Positions 25,129 to 34,590 of a stretch of 64,000 bases of DNA are shown piece by piece; the stretch's first letter is position 1; each line of letters begins with the position of its first letter. The DNA lies in the NCBI GenBank assembly GCA_046462475.1, contig JBKGVB010000033.1:1-64000 (forward strand), given 5' to 3'. The stretch comes from JASLCR01 sp046462475 (lineage in GTDB: Bacteria > Patescibacteriota > Saccharimonadia > Saccharimonadales > Saccharimonadaceae). Below the pieces are notes generated by a model that saw only the letters and a list, made by a program, of their open reading frames with translations, was not told the DNA's origin and did no database searches. The position numbers and the translations under genes are program-made.

Positions 25129-26667
25129 ATGGAAAAGCAATCTAATTTCTCTCAAAAAACTCAAGATGTCTTTCTTGGCCGACATACCGATATAGTTCTC
25201 CCGACCGACGACATCATCAATGAACGGTTAACCTCCCACCAAGAAAGCATTCAAACATATCTTCACTGCGTAGATCAGGACCAACTGCCATATCCGACCC
25301 AAGAGGTAAGCTTGGAGTCATGGCGACCACATGGCGACGCTGATCATAAATTCTCTGGAATTTTATCTTTTAGCCCACTATCATTCGAGAACAACCCCGG
25401 CGCCCCGTGGCCTCAAGCCTGCATGGATCACGTCCACCAAGTGCTCACTCAGTATGATTACACTGGCCTTTATGCTCTGCTTCATGATCGCCAGTCTATA
25501 TACATTCCGCTCGATGCGGCGTACGTAGCTCGTATCCATTTCACTTCCGGACCTGATGAATGCCAAATTGCGATTACGACCGAAAACGCCATGGAGATCG
25601 AGGATAAGCTCAATGTTCCAAAGGGAGCGCTTATTAATGGTACCCGGCCTGTCCAAGCGGATGCTGTCGATAAATTACATCACATCGCAACGATTTTAGG
25701 GATTAGCATTGAAGCTGTCCGAGAACTCTACGGAGCGCCCCCAAAGCATCACAAAAAATTTACCATTATGCCAGTTGCGGCAACACCAAGCGTCACACAG
25801 GAGTCAGAGCCTCAGATTGCTGTAGAATATCAGCCAATTCTCGATGAAGATGAGCTCCAGAGAGGACTCGACCACGTGGGCGGAGCATTTCATGCAAAGC
25901 ACGTACTCCACGAGATAGCCAGCGTGTTCCAGCACAAAGAACAGGCAAAACAGTTAGGCATTTATCCCGAACACATCCTCCTTCATGGCCCTTCTGGAAC
26001 AGGCAAGACAAGTCTCGCACGAGCTTTTGCACATGAGATAAAGGCGACACTTATCGAAGTGTCGTCGACAGATATCGTCAGTAAATGGGTCGGCGATTCT
26101 GGAAAGAACCTCGCAGAAAAATTTACCGACGCAACCAGAACTCCTGGCAATGTTGTCCTTTTCTTCGATGAGTTCGATACGATCGCTAAAGCCGACATGC
26201 GCGGAACTTCCGAGCGCGATGATATTAAAAGACTGCTCAATATACATCTCGACGAACTCACGCATAAGCATCCAAACATCATCGTCATCGGTACGACAAA
26301 TCTTGATATTGATGCCATCGAGCCATCCCTTACTCGCTCAGGAAGAATGCGCACAATCAATGTCCCGGCACCGACAAAAGATGAGCGACTCGATATTTGG
26401 GGATGTCTATTCACAGAGTCTCAAGCCCTCCTGGACGATACCGCCTACACGTTTCCATTCTCAGAAAACTCCAATACACCAATCTATACTGAGGGCATTA
26501 AACTTGAAGCTCTCGCCGACGCCACGCATGACATGACCGGAGCTGACATCGCAACAATCCTCAATCTTGCGAGGCGCAAGAAGTTCTTCGAATGGACACA
26601 GACAGGAACGAGATCATCAATAACGCACGACGATCTCTTGCAGGCAATTACTACGTATCGCCGTTAG
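25129..26667 (+). CDS. AAA-family ATPase with a novel N-terminal domain
   Basis: A 512-residue protein. The C-terminal half is a classical AAA module: Walker A LLHGPSGTGKTSLARAFAHE (about 284-303), Walker B VVLFFDEFDTIAK (about 342), sensor 1 VIGTTNLD and an arginine-finger region TRSGRMRTI, then a helical lid ending near 500. The N-terminal 250 residues resemble no domain I know and probably bind the substrate. The pore-loop aromatic residue is not obvious, so it may remodel proteins or nucleic acid complexes rather than thread substrates. A possible -10 box lies just before the start. Its stop overlaps the convergent ABC-F gene by 4 bases. Confidence 0.82.
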   Translation: MEKQSNFSQKTQDVFLGRHTDIVLPTDDIINERLTSHQESIQTYLHCVDQDQLPYPTQEVSLESWRPHGDADHKFSGILSFSPLSFENNPGAPWPQACMDHVHQVLTQYDYTGLYALLHDRQSIYIPLDAAYVARIHFTSGPDECQIAITTENAMEIEDKLNVPKGALINGTRPVQADAVDKLHHIATILGISIEAVRELYGAPPKHHKKFTIMPVAATPSVTQESEPQIAVEYQPILDEDELQRGLDHVGGAFHAKHVLHEIASVFQHKEQAKQLGIYPEHILLHGPSGTGKTSLARAFAHEIKATLIEVSSTDIVSKWVGDSGKNLAEKFTDATRTPGNVVLFFDEFDTIAKADMRGTSERDDIKRLLNIHLDELTHKHPNIIVIGTTNLDIDAIEPSLTRSGRMRTINVPAPTKDERLDIWGCLFTESQALLDDTAYTFPFSENSNTPIYTEGIKLEALADATHDMTGADIATILNLARRKKFFEWTQTGTRSSITHDDLLQAITTYRR

Positions 26668-28388
26668 ACGCCAATCTGTACGACATCACCCTTGATAGCG
26701 TTTCGGAAATAATTGTCATGGCTTACATACAGGATCGCACCCGAGTATTTTTCAAGTGCCGTCTCGAGTTCTTCGATACTCGGAAGGTCAAGGTGATTCG
26801 TTGGTTCATCTAAAATCAGCAGCTGCGGGTCATTCGCTAACATATCGATAATCTGCAGCCGTGCTTTCTGTCCACCGGAAAGTTTGCCGACCGGAACTTG
26901 TCCATCGCCTTCGGTAAACAAATAATCACTCATCAGTTGCCGAACTTTCGTTTCGCCAATCGCCAGCTTTCGATCCAGATACACACGCTCGATCGCATCG
27001 TGAAGCGTCAAATCAAAGAGGGCAGGGGAAACCTCTTGCTCGTAGATGCCAACACGAACATTCGGATCAAGTGAAAGCTCACCATTAAATAGTGAGATTG
27101 CCCCGGAATCAGTCGGTGAACTTTTATCAGCCGACCTGACCTCCTCGGCACCGTTAGACACCACTGGGGAAGACGACGAATTGTTCATTGGCCGATGGCT
27201 AAGAAGTGCTTTGATAAGCGTTGACTTACCGGCACCGTTACGGCCGCGCAGCTCAAGCGCCTCGCCTTCGCGCAGATCGATGTCCACACCACTAAATAGG
27301 GGAGTGCCGTAGCCGAGACTGAGTTCGCGCGCACTCACGAGTACGTGCTTCGAACGCGACTCATCATTCTTAAGATTCATACGAATGTTTTTTGCCTTAA
27401 ACTTATCGTACTGATTCGCCACTTTGTAATTGAGATTTTGCACCGAGTCCTTGTCGATCCAAAATGTCGGCTTTTCCTTTGTCTGAAGCTCTGCGAGCTC
27501 CTTGCGGGATTGCTCCTCAAGGCGTTTAAATTTCTGAATCGTCCCCGGGTTTCGTGACTTTTCCTTCAGGCGTTGGTAGTCGATCACTTTTTGCTTGAGA
27601 TTGACAATACGTTTTTCAATCATCTCAAACTCATTCATAGCCGTACCAGTAGAGTGAGCATTTTGCTTCAGATAGGCATCGTAATTTCCCTTGAAGCTCT
27701 GCGAGCCGCCGTCTTTTAATTCGACTATCCTGTCGACTTGCTGCAATACATCTCGGTCATGCGTAATCACCAACATTGCTTCACGTGCCGACTTCATCCA
27801 TTCAATAAACTGTTCTTTCGCCACATAATCCATATGGTTAGTGGGCTCGTCGATCAATGCCAAGTGCGCATCCGAATGCATCACTTTTACAACTTCAACG
27901 AGACGCTTCTGACCACCAGAAAGGGAAGCGAACGACCGATGCGCGACCCCAGGAAGCTGGAAATTATCGAGCTCACGCTCCACTTTCTCTTCAATCTGAT
28001 AAAATCCTTTTTGCTCAAAGCGCTCCAGTGCTTCTGTATATTCATTGATGAGCTTCATATTGTCACCCATAGTCTCGGGATATGTCTCGATAATATGACT
28101 CAATTCTTTATACTCGGGCAGGCCCGCCAGAACATACTGCAACACCGTTTGGTCGCCCACATGTGCATGCTCCTGCGCAGTCGCAACGACCGTCGTGCCT
28201 TTTTTAAAAATAACGTCACCACTAAAATCAGTATCGCTACCCGCCAACATGCTAAAAAGTGTCGATTTGCCAATACCATTGCGTCCCACAACGCCGACTT
28301 TCTCACCATCGTCCACTGAAAACTTCACATTGGTCATCAAGACCTTCGGTCCAAAAGACTTTTCAGTGATAGAAATATCAGCAATCAT
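26664..28388 (-). CDS. ABC-F family ATPase
   Basis: A 574-residue protein with two ABC cassettes and no membrane segments. Cassette 1: Walker A VGRNGIGKSTLF (about 35), signature LSGGQKRLVEV, Walker B LALIDEPTNHMD. Linker with a charged coiled coil (about 240-320). Cassette 2: RGRNGAGKSTLI (about 385), LSGGQKARLQI and LLILDEPTNHLD. ABC-F proteins act on the ribosome in translation or stalling relief (EttA, Uup and resistance types). The insertion MNNSSSSPVVSNGAEEVRSA within cassette 2 is unusual. TAAAAT lies 8 bases before the start. Confidence 0.9.
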   Translation of the reverse strand: MIADISITEKSFGPKVLMTNVKFSVDDGEKVGVVGRNGIGKSTLFSMLAGSDTDFSGDVIFKKGTTVVATAQEHAHVGDQTVLQYVLAGLPEYKELSHIIETYPETMGDNMKLINEYTEALERFEQKGFYQIEEKVERELDNFQLPGVAHRSFASLSGGQKRLVEVVKVMHSDAHLALIDEPTNHMDYVAKEQFIEWMKSAREAMLVITHDRDVLQQVDRIVELKDGGSQSFKGNYDAYLKQNAHSTGTAMNEFEMIEKRIVNLKQKVIDYQRLKEKSRNPGTIQKFKRLEEQSRKELAELQTKEKPTFWIDKDSVQNLNYKVANQYDKFKAKNIRMNLKNDESRSKHVLVSARELSLGYGTPLFSGVDIDLREGEALELRGRNGAGKSTLIKALLSHRPMNNSSSSPVVSNGAEEVRSADKSSPTDSGAISLFNGELSLDPNVRVGIYEQEVSPALFDLTLHDAIERVYLDRKLAIGETKVRQLMSDYLFTEGDGQVPVGKLSGGQKARLQIIDMLANDPQLLILDEPTNHLDLPSIEELETALEKYSGAILYVSHDNYFRNAIKGDVVQIGV

Positions 28389-28426
28389 ACTAGACTATTT
28401 TAACAGAGGTGATACAATTTCATAAG

Positions 28427-29257
28427 ATGAAAATGCAACTCGATCAGGTACATTACTGGACATACGGCGATAAAACGAAACCAAGTATCGTCATGGTTCA
28501 TGGTTTTACAGGTTCCCACGAAGGATTTCAGTATATCGTACCTAAGCTTGAAAAACATTTTTATGTAATCGTCCCTGATCTACCAGGCTTCGGAAAAAGC
28601 ACATTACCTTCAAAACCCTGGACGATAGATGCTCTCGCGAAACATACGGACGATTTTGTCCGATCACTCAAGCTGAAAAGAAAGCCGCACCTTATCGCAC
28701 ACTCGATGGGCGGCCTTGTAGCTGCCAGTATGCTTGCGCAAGCGCCAGAACTCTTTAGTGACACGCCAGTCTTGATCAGTCCAGTCGCAACCAAAGTTGG
28801 CGCTCTCGATAGCCGTAAGATCGGGGAGCTTGGTGGTAGGCTGCAATACGGTGTCGGTAAAATGGTGCCAATCCTTGGGCCGCGTATCGTAAAAAGTAAG
28901 CACTTGTCGAAGCTCGCCACCAATCTCATCATGACGACAAAACATCCTGACTTACAAAAAACGATTCATGGCCATCATTTTAAAAATCTTGAATATATCT
29001 CCAGTATCGACTACTACTACCAGCTTCATAAAGACATCAATAAACGAGGTGGAGTAGACTACGCGCACAAGCTCCAAGATTTTAAACCCTTGATCGTAGC
29101 CGGAGACAAAGACAATGTTACGCCACTCAAAACAGAAAAAATACTGGCGAATAAACTTAATGCGACACTAAAGGTCATCCCTGGAGTAGGGCATTTAGCA
29201 CATTACGAAAAGCCTACAGAAGTCGCTGAGGCGATCGTCGCGTTTTTGAGCCGATAA
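28427..29257 (+). CDS. Alpha/beta hydrolase
   Basis: A 276-residue hydrolase. VHGFTGSHEGF (oxyanion loop) is followed by the nucleophile elbow AHSMGG (serine about residue 90), the acid in VAGDKDNVTP (about 225) and the catalytic His in GVGHLAHYEKP (about 253). Substrate not predictable. The ATG at 28427 is preferred because TACAAT ends 8 bases upstream; the earlier GTG at 28409 overlaps that box. The 3' end overlaps the convergent glycosyltransferase by 44 bases. Confidence 0.85.
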   Translation: MKMQLDQVHYWTYGDKTKPSIVMVHGFTGSHEGFQYIVPKLEKHFYVIVPDLPGFGKSTLPSKPWTIDALAKHTDDFVRSLKLKRKPHLIAHSMGGLVAASMLAQAPELFSDTPVLISPVATKVGALDSRKIGELGGRLQYGVGKMVPILGPRIVKSKHLSKLATNLIMTTKHPDLQKTIHGHHFKNLEYISSIDYYYQLHKDINKRGGVDYAHKLQDFKPLIVAGDKDNVTPLKTEKILANKLNATLKVIPGVGHLAHYEKPTEVAEAIVAFLSR

Positions 29258-30428
29258 GACTGTCGTAGATTGTTTCAAACTGATCAAGCGTGTAAGTAAT
29301 GTCGTGCGTCTTAACAATCGCAAGGCTTTCCTTGGCATACTTCGCTCGAAGCTTTTCATCACCGACAAGAGTCTCCAAAGAATCCGTAATCTGCTCAACA
29401 TTATCTTTTTCACAGAGGAAACCATTGCGATCATTTTGGCATAATTCCTTCACCGCACCGGCATCAACTGCAACCAGCGGCTTGCCACTTGCCATCGCTT
29501 CCATCGCAGCGATACATTGCAACTCAGAGGGGCTTGGCATACAGAAAATATCACCGACCTTTTGTAGCTCAACAATCTCATCATCAGTCACGCGGCCCGT
29601 GAACGTCACATGGTCGTGCAAGTCCAGCTGGTACACCTGATTCTCGAGTCGATCGCTATCGGTACCAAATCCGACGATAAGCAAATGAAGCGGCTTGTTG
29701 GTGCGTTTGACAAGCTTACTAAATGCATCAATCAGTACCCAAATATGCTTTTCACTATCGAGCCGTCCGACATAAGAGATGACCAGCCTATCTTTTGGTA
29801 TCTCAAATTTCTTATAGATAGCAGCGCTCGGCTTGCCGGGTTTGAATCTGCTCAAATCAATACCGTTTGATACGGCCTGGATCGGAATGTCAGGCAATTT
29901 CTCGCGGCCGTTCACCAGCATATCGATAGCCGCCTGCGTTGGCATCGTCACGTAGTCTGCCTTTGAGTGAAAACGCGCGCCATATTCAGTAATGAGATAG
30001 TTAATCGGCTTAGAAATTGGCGCCAACAAGCGAATATTGTCCATTAGATTTTCTGGGATCGCATGGTTTGTTGCCACGACTGGGATATTAAATCGCTTAC
30101 CATAGCGCATTGCCGCCTGGCCAATACCGAGCAGCATCTGGATATGGATAACATCTGGTTCGAATTCCTCAATAATGCGTCTTACCTCGCGGCGAGGAGA
30201 CACTGAGATGCGAAAGTTTTGATAGAAGGGAAAAGGTACCGACATTGTTCGTTTAATGAGGTAGCTTCCGTCTTGTTCTTCACCAGCTAGTCCCGATCGG
30301 CGCTGACTCGGCGCGACTACCACAACTTCATGACCGCGTGCCGCGAGGCCCTCAGCGAGATTACGGCTGAATACCGCCACGCCATTGATAGTCGGCCAGT
30401 GCAGGTCGGCTGCAATTAGAATTTTCAT
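29214..30428 (-). CDS. GT4-family glycosyltransferase
   Basis: A 404-residue GT-B fold glycosyltransferase. The N-terminal MKILIAADLHWPTINGVAVF is the classic start. The C-terminal donor domain has YVGRLDSEKH, VGFGTD and the E-x7-E-like PSPSELQCIAAMEAMASGKPLV signature (about 313-333). It probably adds sugars to a lipid or surface glycan. Real start is ATG 30428, preceded by TATAAT 9 bases upstream; the longer frame to 30596 would overlap the divergent gene. It shares a 60-base divergent promoter region with the second glycosyltransferase. Confidence 0.88.
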   Translation of the reverse strand: MKILIAADLHWPTINGVAVFSRNLAEGLAARGHEVVVVAPSQRRSGLAGEEQDGSYLIKRTMSVPFPFYQNFRISVSPRREVRRIIEEFEPDVIHIQMLLGIGQAAMRYGKRFNIPVVATNHAIPENLMDNIRLLAPISKPINYLITEYGARFHSKADYVTMPTQAAIDMLVNGREKLPDIPIQAVSNGIDLSRFKPGKPSAAIYKKFEIPKDRLVISYVGRLDSEKHIWVLIDAFSKLVKRTNKPLHLLIVGFGTDSDRLENQVYQLDLHDHVTFTGRVTDDEIVELQKVGDIFCMPSPSELQCIAAMEAMASGKPLVAVDAGAVKELCQNDRNGFLCEKDNVEQITDSLETLVGDEKLRAKYAKESLAIVKTHDITYTLDQFETIYDSLIGSKTRRSPQRLL

Positions 30429-30487
30429 ATGTGCTTCATTATACCATGTCCGGTTTAGCAAGTAGGGCATGCTACACTGAGTTGAGA

Positions 30488-31576
30488 ATGAAATTCTTTT
30501 TCGACACTCGCTATATTCGCACCGATTATCCAGATGGCATCTCCCGCTATACCACTGAGCTAGCAGGTGCGCTGCACGACTTATATCCAGCCACAACCTT
30601 CATTATTTCTGATGAGAAACAGCTCAACTTTCTACCAAAAGGCTGCTCATGGATAAAAATTCATCCTGTCTCATCGCCAAAAGAACCATTCACGGCACTC
30701 GTCCTGAATACGTTTCACCCTGATGTCGTCGCCACGCCGCTACAGTCGATGGGAAGTTTTGGACGCAAGTTCAAACTTATCCTTAACCAGCAAGACATGA
30801 CCTACTATAAACACGCGACACCACCTGCATACTTTCCATGGTATGTCCGTCTCACATGGTGGCTCTACCACCTGACATACTGGCCAGGACGACTCACGTT
30901 GAATGCTGCTGATGTCGTCGCAACTGTATCTGAAACCAGCAAAAATGAAATCGAAGTCGCCCGGCTAACAAAACGTCCGATTATCGTAGTACCAAATGCC
31001 GCTCGTGATCTTTCAGAGCTCCTTGAAAAACCCGTCTCTCAGAAAGACACGCCACCAAGCAATCTTGTCTTTATGGGATCGCTCATACCTCACAAAAATG
31101 TCTTGACGCTTGTCAGAGCATTGGAGTTTCTTCCCGGTCGCACATTACATCTACTGAGTCGCGGATCAGAAAGTTATATCGAGGAACTTAAACAGGCGAT
31201 ACCTAAGGGCGCAAACGTACAGTTTTATAACGGCGTTAGCGATGAAAAGTACGCGAACATCTTGGCCGATGATGCCATCATGGTCAGCGCCTCAAAATCT
31301 GAAGGATTTGGACTGCCGCTCGCCGAAGCGTTAAAGCTCGGCGTGCCGTGCGTCGTCAGTGACATTCCACCATTTCATGAAGTAGCAGGGGAGGGTGCGC
31401 TTTTTGCCGACCCGACCAGCCCAAAAGACTTTGCCGACAAGATCAAGCAGCTCGACCAAAAAGCCAAGCGGGAAATGCTCATAAAATCTGGCCATGTTCA
31501 TATCGACTCATTCTCATGGAAGAAATCCGCTACAATCTTGCTCGATACAGCCAAGAAACTTGCCAAAACAAGCTGA
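30488..31576 (+). CDS. GT4-family glycosyltransferase (second, divergent)
   Basis: A 362-residue protein beginning MKFFFDTRYIRTDYPDGISR, the usual mannosyltransferase-type N-terminus. The C-terminal domain carries FMGSLIPHKNVLTLV and SASKSEGFGLPLAEALKLG (about 274-292), including the E-x7-E motif. TACACT lies 9 bases before the ATG. With the opposite gene it forms a divergent glycosylation pair; acceptor unknown. Confidence 0.88.
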   Translation: MKFFFDTRYIRTDYPDGISRYTTELAGALHDLYPATTFIISDEKQLNFLPKGCSWIKIHPVSSPKEPFTALVLNTFHPDVVATPLQSMGSFGRKFKLILNQQDMTYYKHATPPAYFPWYVRLTWWLYHLTYWPGRLTLNAADVVATVSETSKNEIEVARLTKRPIIVVPNAARDLSELLEKPVSQKDTPPSNLVFMGSLIPHKNVLTLVRALEFLPGRTLHLLSRGSESYIEELKQAIPKGANVQFYNGVSDEKYANILADDAIMVSASKSEGFGLPLAEALKLGVPCVVSDIPPFHEVAGEGALFADPTSPKDFADKIKQLDQKAKREMLIKSGHVHIDSFSWKKSATILLDTAKKLAKTS

Positions 31577-31602
31577 ATCTCGGCAATTTATAACTTCTGC
31601 TA

Positions 31603-32427
31603 CTACTTTTTCAATACTGTCGCGATGAGTTCAGCAACCGGCCGCCCCATGGCATTTTTTCCGATCTTTGCCGAGGTATCAACCACTAGCATTGGGCGAT
31701 CTTCCCTCGACAATTCATGAGGCATATTTGGAAGCTGGTATGTCGGTGCTCCTACAGGAGGAATAACCGGCTGGACGGTTCGCTCGCGATCTTTCTGGTT
31801 GCGCTCATTAATCTGGCCGACCAGCGTATCAACTTGAGCCTTCTCATCAGCCGTAAGCTCTTCATATTCTTTACCGGCAAAACCCAGAGTGCGGCGAGCA
31901 CCAACGACTGGATCACAAGTAAAATATAGGCCCAAAGTAAAGTCGCAAAGCCCTTCCTGTTCGAGCATAATACCGGTTTCTTCCAGTGCTCGTCCATCAA
32001 GCAGCACTACTTCATAGCCTTCTATGCGAGCATCTCGAAGCCATTTCTTGAGTAATTCATCCTTGAAAGCCTGGCTAAGTGGGCGCGCACCGACCTTGGC
32101 GCTATTTGCTCCAACTTCGTTTGTGTAGAGCAGTTCATCGCGCTCATTTTTGTCCATATGGTAGACATCCTTAACAAATTGTACGCATTTTTCAGCCTCG
32201 GCTTCGTCGCTCAGGAAAGCGTCGATCGCTTCTGGATTTTCCATATCGACGCCCACACGAGTTGCAGCGACAACTAAAACGCGGAACACTTGTCCCGCGT
32301 CAATCAACATCACTCTATAGCCCTGATCATCTCGAAGGTAATCTTTTACCGCCGAGACGATTGTACCTTTTCCACTGCGAGCCTCGCCGTCAAATGTAAT
32401 CAATTTTGGCAGGCTATTGTCAGTCAT
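31603..32427 (-). CDS. Cytidylate kinase-like protein
   Basis: A 274-residue P-loop kinase. FDGEARSGKGTIV (about 13-25) replaces the usual GPAGSGKST loop, DAGQVFR corresponds to the DTGAMYR nucleotide-acceptor motif, and GARPLSQAF and LLDGRALEETG follow. The C-terminal half (NERNQKDRERTVQPVIPPV) corresponds to the cytidylate-kinase arginine region but is divergent, and the protein is about 40 residues longer than typical Cmk. CMP/dCMP phosphorylation is likely but not certain. TATAGT lies 8 bases before the start. Confidence 0.7.
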   Translation of the reverse strand: MTDNSLPKLITFDGEARSGKGTIVSAVKDYLRDDQGYRVMLIDAGQVFRVLVVAATRVGVDMENPEAIDAFLSDEAEAEKCVQFVKDVYHMDKNERDELLYTNEVGANSAKVGARPLSQAFKDELLKKWLRDARIEGYEVVLLDGRALEETGIMLEQEGLCDFTLGLYFTCDPVVGARRTLGFAGKEYEELTADEKAQVDTLVGQINERNQKDRERTVQPVIPPVGAPTYQLPNMPHELSREDRPMLVVDTSAKIGKNAMGRPVAELIATVLKK

Positions 32428-32465
32428 CTTGATAGACTATAGCAAATAGTTCCAGATATGACAAA

Positions 32466-32509
32466 GCCGCCCGTTCCCGCACCGCTGGCTGCGGCAGGTA
32501 CTGGGCGGC
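32466..32509 (-). terminator. Terminator hairpin of the 32515-33198 gene
   Basis: GCCGCCC (32466-32472) pairs with GGGCGGC (32503-32509), with inner CCGCA/TGCGG. On the minus strand a short T-run (GGCTTTG) follows. Confidence 0.6.
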
Positions 32510-32514
32510 ATATG

Positions 32515-33198
32515 TCAGAGAGTCGTATCTGCCGTGACCGGGCAGAACTGTTCGGCGTCCCACTCCACGTGCTGATACTTCGGATCGGGCGGATCGACCG
32601 CATCCAGAAGTGTCAGTAGCAGAAACTGCAGCAGGAAGGCAAGTGCTGCCACTGTCGCCACAGACCATGCTGCGAACAGCTGGGGCAGCAACAACCAGAG
32701 CAGCATGCCGATAGCGACCGGAAAGACGGCCCAGTCATGCCACACCTTCGTGGGGCAATCCAGCATGGTTTCGTAGCGGCTTTCGATATACCGCCTTCCG
32801 TCCATCAAGCGGAACAAGCAAGCGCAGATAGCACCAATCCCCAGACAGCCAGCCGCAAAAGCATAGCCAGTCATCCAGTTCGATGACGGGACCTGCCGCC
32901 AGCCATAGACTGCGAAGCCAAACACCACGGGCAGTACAGCAACGTCGCCATACATGAAGGCCTTGGAGGCCTTGCTATTGAAGAGGGAGAGGGAATCGTC
33001 CTCCCACCAGCGACGAAGGATATACATCGCCACCGGCGACAGCACTACGGCCCAGATCGGCAGCAACCACCAGTCGCCATCCCGAGTGGCGTACACGCCA
33101 CCGAAAAACGCGACTACGGCAGCAACCACCGTCGCCAAGTACATGTCTTCCTGATAGCCGAAGACAGTCATGTACCAAAACTTACGGAGCATCAACAT
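32515..33198 (-). CDS. Hypothetical six-helix membrane protein, G+C-rich cassette
   Basis: A polytopic protein of about 227 residues with about six hydrophobic segments (roughly 20-35, 45-60, 85-100, 115-130, 165-182 and 188-205) and a hydrophilic acidic tail (DPPDPKYQHVEWDAEQF). Trp content is high. No recognised family. The start is uncertain: ATG 33198 or 33192 are the best choices, with only a weak purine-rich site; an upstream TTG at 33219 is also open. The base composition is much richer in G+C than the flanking genes. It has its own promoter (33260-33287) and terminator, so it is an isolated transcription unit. Confidence 0.6.
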   Translation of the reverse strand: MLMLRKFWYMTVFGYQEDMYLATVVAAVVAFFGGVYATRDGDWWLLPIWAVVLSPVAMYILRRWWEDDSLSLFNSKASKAFMYGDVAVLPVVFGFAVYGWRQVPSSNWMTGYAFAAGCLGIGAICACLFRLMDGRRYIESRYETMLDCPTKVWHDWAVFPVAIGMLLWLLLPQLFAAWSVATVAALAFLLQFLLLTLLDAVDPPDPKYQHVEWDAEQFCPVTADTTL

Positions 33199-33259
33199 CA
33201 CCAACTTTCTCTCTGACAAGGGGCAAGCGTATCCAATTCATGTGGAAACACTATTATTT

Positions 33260-33287
33260 ATTTTAACATAATTTCAATATATAGCAA
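33260..33287 (-). promoter_or_regulatory. Promoter of the 32515-33198 gene
   Basis: On the minus strand TTGCTA (33282-33287), a 16-base spacer and TAAAAT (33260-33265). It lies back to back with the start of the 33310 hydrolase, so the two transcripts diverge from one A/T-rich patch. Confidence 0.55.
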
Positions 33288-33309
33288 CTTGTGTATATCA
33301 TGGAACTAT

Positions 33310-34062
33310 ATGGGTCTTCATGTAATTACCTCTGGAAATGGACCGGTCATCGTTATGCTTCACGGCTTTTTAAGTTCCTCTACCTACTTCAAACGCTTCC
33401 GTAAAGAATTTGAGCACTCACACACGGTCATTACAGTCGACTTGCTAGGATCCGGTAAATCTTCACGGCCAGGTGAGCCCGTTACGTATGAATCGCATAT
33501 CGAAGCACTTCACACTATCCTGTGTGATCTACCGCGGCCATTCGTACTCCTTGGACATTCAATGGGAGCGTTAATTGCAGCGCGATATGCTATCTTGTTT
33601 CCCGAGCACATACGATCTGTGATTCTTTTCAATCCACCCGTATTTTCGTCGACAGATCAGGCAAAGAGATCTATCGAGGCGACTGGCTTTCATTACCGTG
33701 CGGCGCTTTCACATCCGCGAAGTCATCTTCTGTGGCGAGCATTGAAACTTCTCCCAAGAATGCCACAACAATTCACGGCGCCGCTCAATCTTACCAGCAG
33801 CCTGCAAACTCATCGTTATGCGCGAGAGGGTGGCTACAGCAATATCATCCTTCGAGCAGAACTTATTCATGACTTAGTCCGCATACCCCAACCGACGCTA
33901 CTCATAGCAGGCAAACGAGACCGCTCACTCTACCGAGAAACCCTCTCGGCACTTTCCATCCCCAGGCATGTCTCCGTACAAGAAGTAGCCACAGGACACC
34001 ATACACTTGTTCATAAGCCGCACTTCGCCAGGCAACTTGTGATGTCTCATCTGTTACAATAA
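33310..34062 (+). CDS. Alpha/beta hydrolase
   Basis: A 250-residue hydrolase with MLHGFLSSSTYF, nucleophile elbow GHSMGA (serine about residue 86), acid in LLIAGKRDRSL (about 202) and His in ATGHHTLVHKP (about 231). Substrate unknown. ATG 33310 follows TATCAT by 8 bases; the earlier in-frame codon at 33289 lies within the promoter. Immediately upstream of smpB (6 bases), but smpB has its own -10 box within this gene's end. Confidence 0.83.
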   Translation: MGLHVITSGNGPVIVMLHGFLSSSTYFKRFRKEFEHSHTVITVDLLGSGKSSRPGEPVTYESHIEALHTILCDLPRPFVLLGHSMGALIAARYAILFPEHIRSVILFNPPVFSSTDQAKRSIEATGFHYRAALSHPRSHLLWRALKLLPRMPQQFTAPLNLTSSLQTHRYAREGGYSNIILRAELIHDLVRIPQPTLLIAGKRDRSLYRETLSALSIPRHVSVQEVATGHHTLVHKPHFARQLVMSHLLQ

Positions 34063-34068
34063 ATAATT

Positions 34069-34539
34069 ATGCCAAAGGCGAAGAAACCAGCCCAGCCAAA
34101 GACCGTCCTCAACCGCAGGGCTCGCTTTGATTACGCTCTAGGCGACGAGATCGTGGCTGGTCTCGCGCTTACCGGGGCCGAAGTACGCGCCGCACGCGAT
34201 GGGCATGTACAGCTAAAAGGAGCTTTTGTCTCGCTGAAGGACGACGAGCTCTGGCTCAATAACGCCAGTTTTTCACTAAAGCTCAATGAAAAAGGCCAAA
34301 ACGGCCGCACCGTTGATACTCGTCCGCGCAAACTTCTTGCGAACCGCAAGCAAATCGATCACTTCAAAGCCGAAAAACAAGCCGGCATGACCATTGTTCC
34401 AACAAAATTACTTACTCAAGGACGATTCATAAAACTCGTCACTGCGCTTGGAAAAGGAAAGAAGCGCTACGACAAACGCGAGACAATTAAACGTCGCGAT
34501 CAAGAACGCGACACGAGAAAAGCGCTTAAACACTACTAA
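34069..34539 (+). CDS. smpB: SsrA-binding protein SmpB
   Basis: A 156-residue OB-fold protein that escorts tmRNA to stalled ribosomes in trans-translation. Conserved landmarks are NRRARFDY, GLALTGAEVRAARDGHVQLKGAFV, WLNNASF, RPRKLL and the C-terminal KGKKRYDKRETIKRRDQERD tail that enters the mRNA channel. Length is typical. TACAAT lies 8 bases before the ATG within the conserved TCTGTTACAAT element. No tmRNA gene is visible nearby. Confidence 0.95.
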   Translation: MPKAKKPAQPKTVLNRRARFDYALGDEIVAGLALTGAEVRAARDGHVQLKGAFVSLKDDELWLNNASFSLKLNEKGQNGRTVDTRPRKLLANRKQIDHFKAEKQAGMTIVPTKLLTQGRFIKLVTALGKGKKRYDKRETIKRRDQERDTRKALKHY

Positions 34540-34545
34540 AGAACG

Positions 34546-34576
34546 TACCCCTCTCCCGGAACCCGAGAGAGGGGTA
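34546..34576. terminator. Shared hairpin between smpB and the convergent 34591 gene
   Basis: TACCCCTCTC (34546-34555) pairs perfectly with GAGAGGGGTA (34567-34576). The T-rich flank (TTCTTT) is on the minus-strand side, so it mainly serves the minus gene. Confidence 0.7.
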
Positions 34577-34590
34577 TATTCGTCACTACT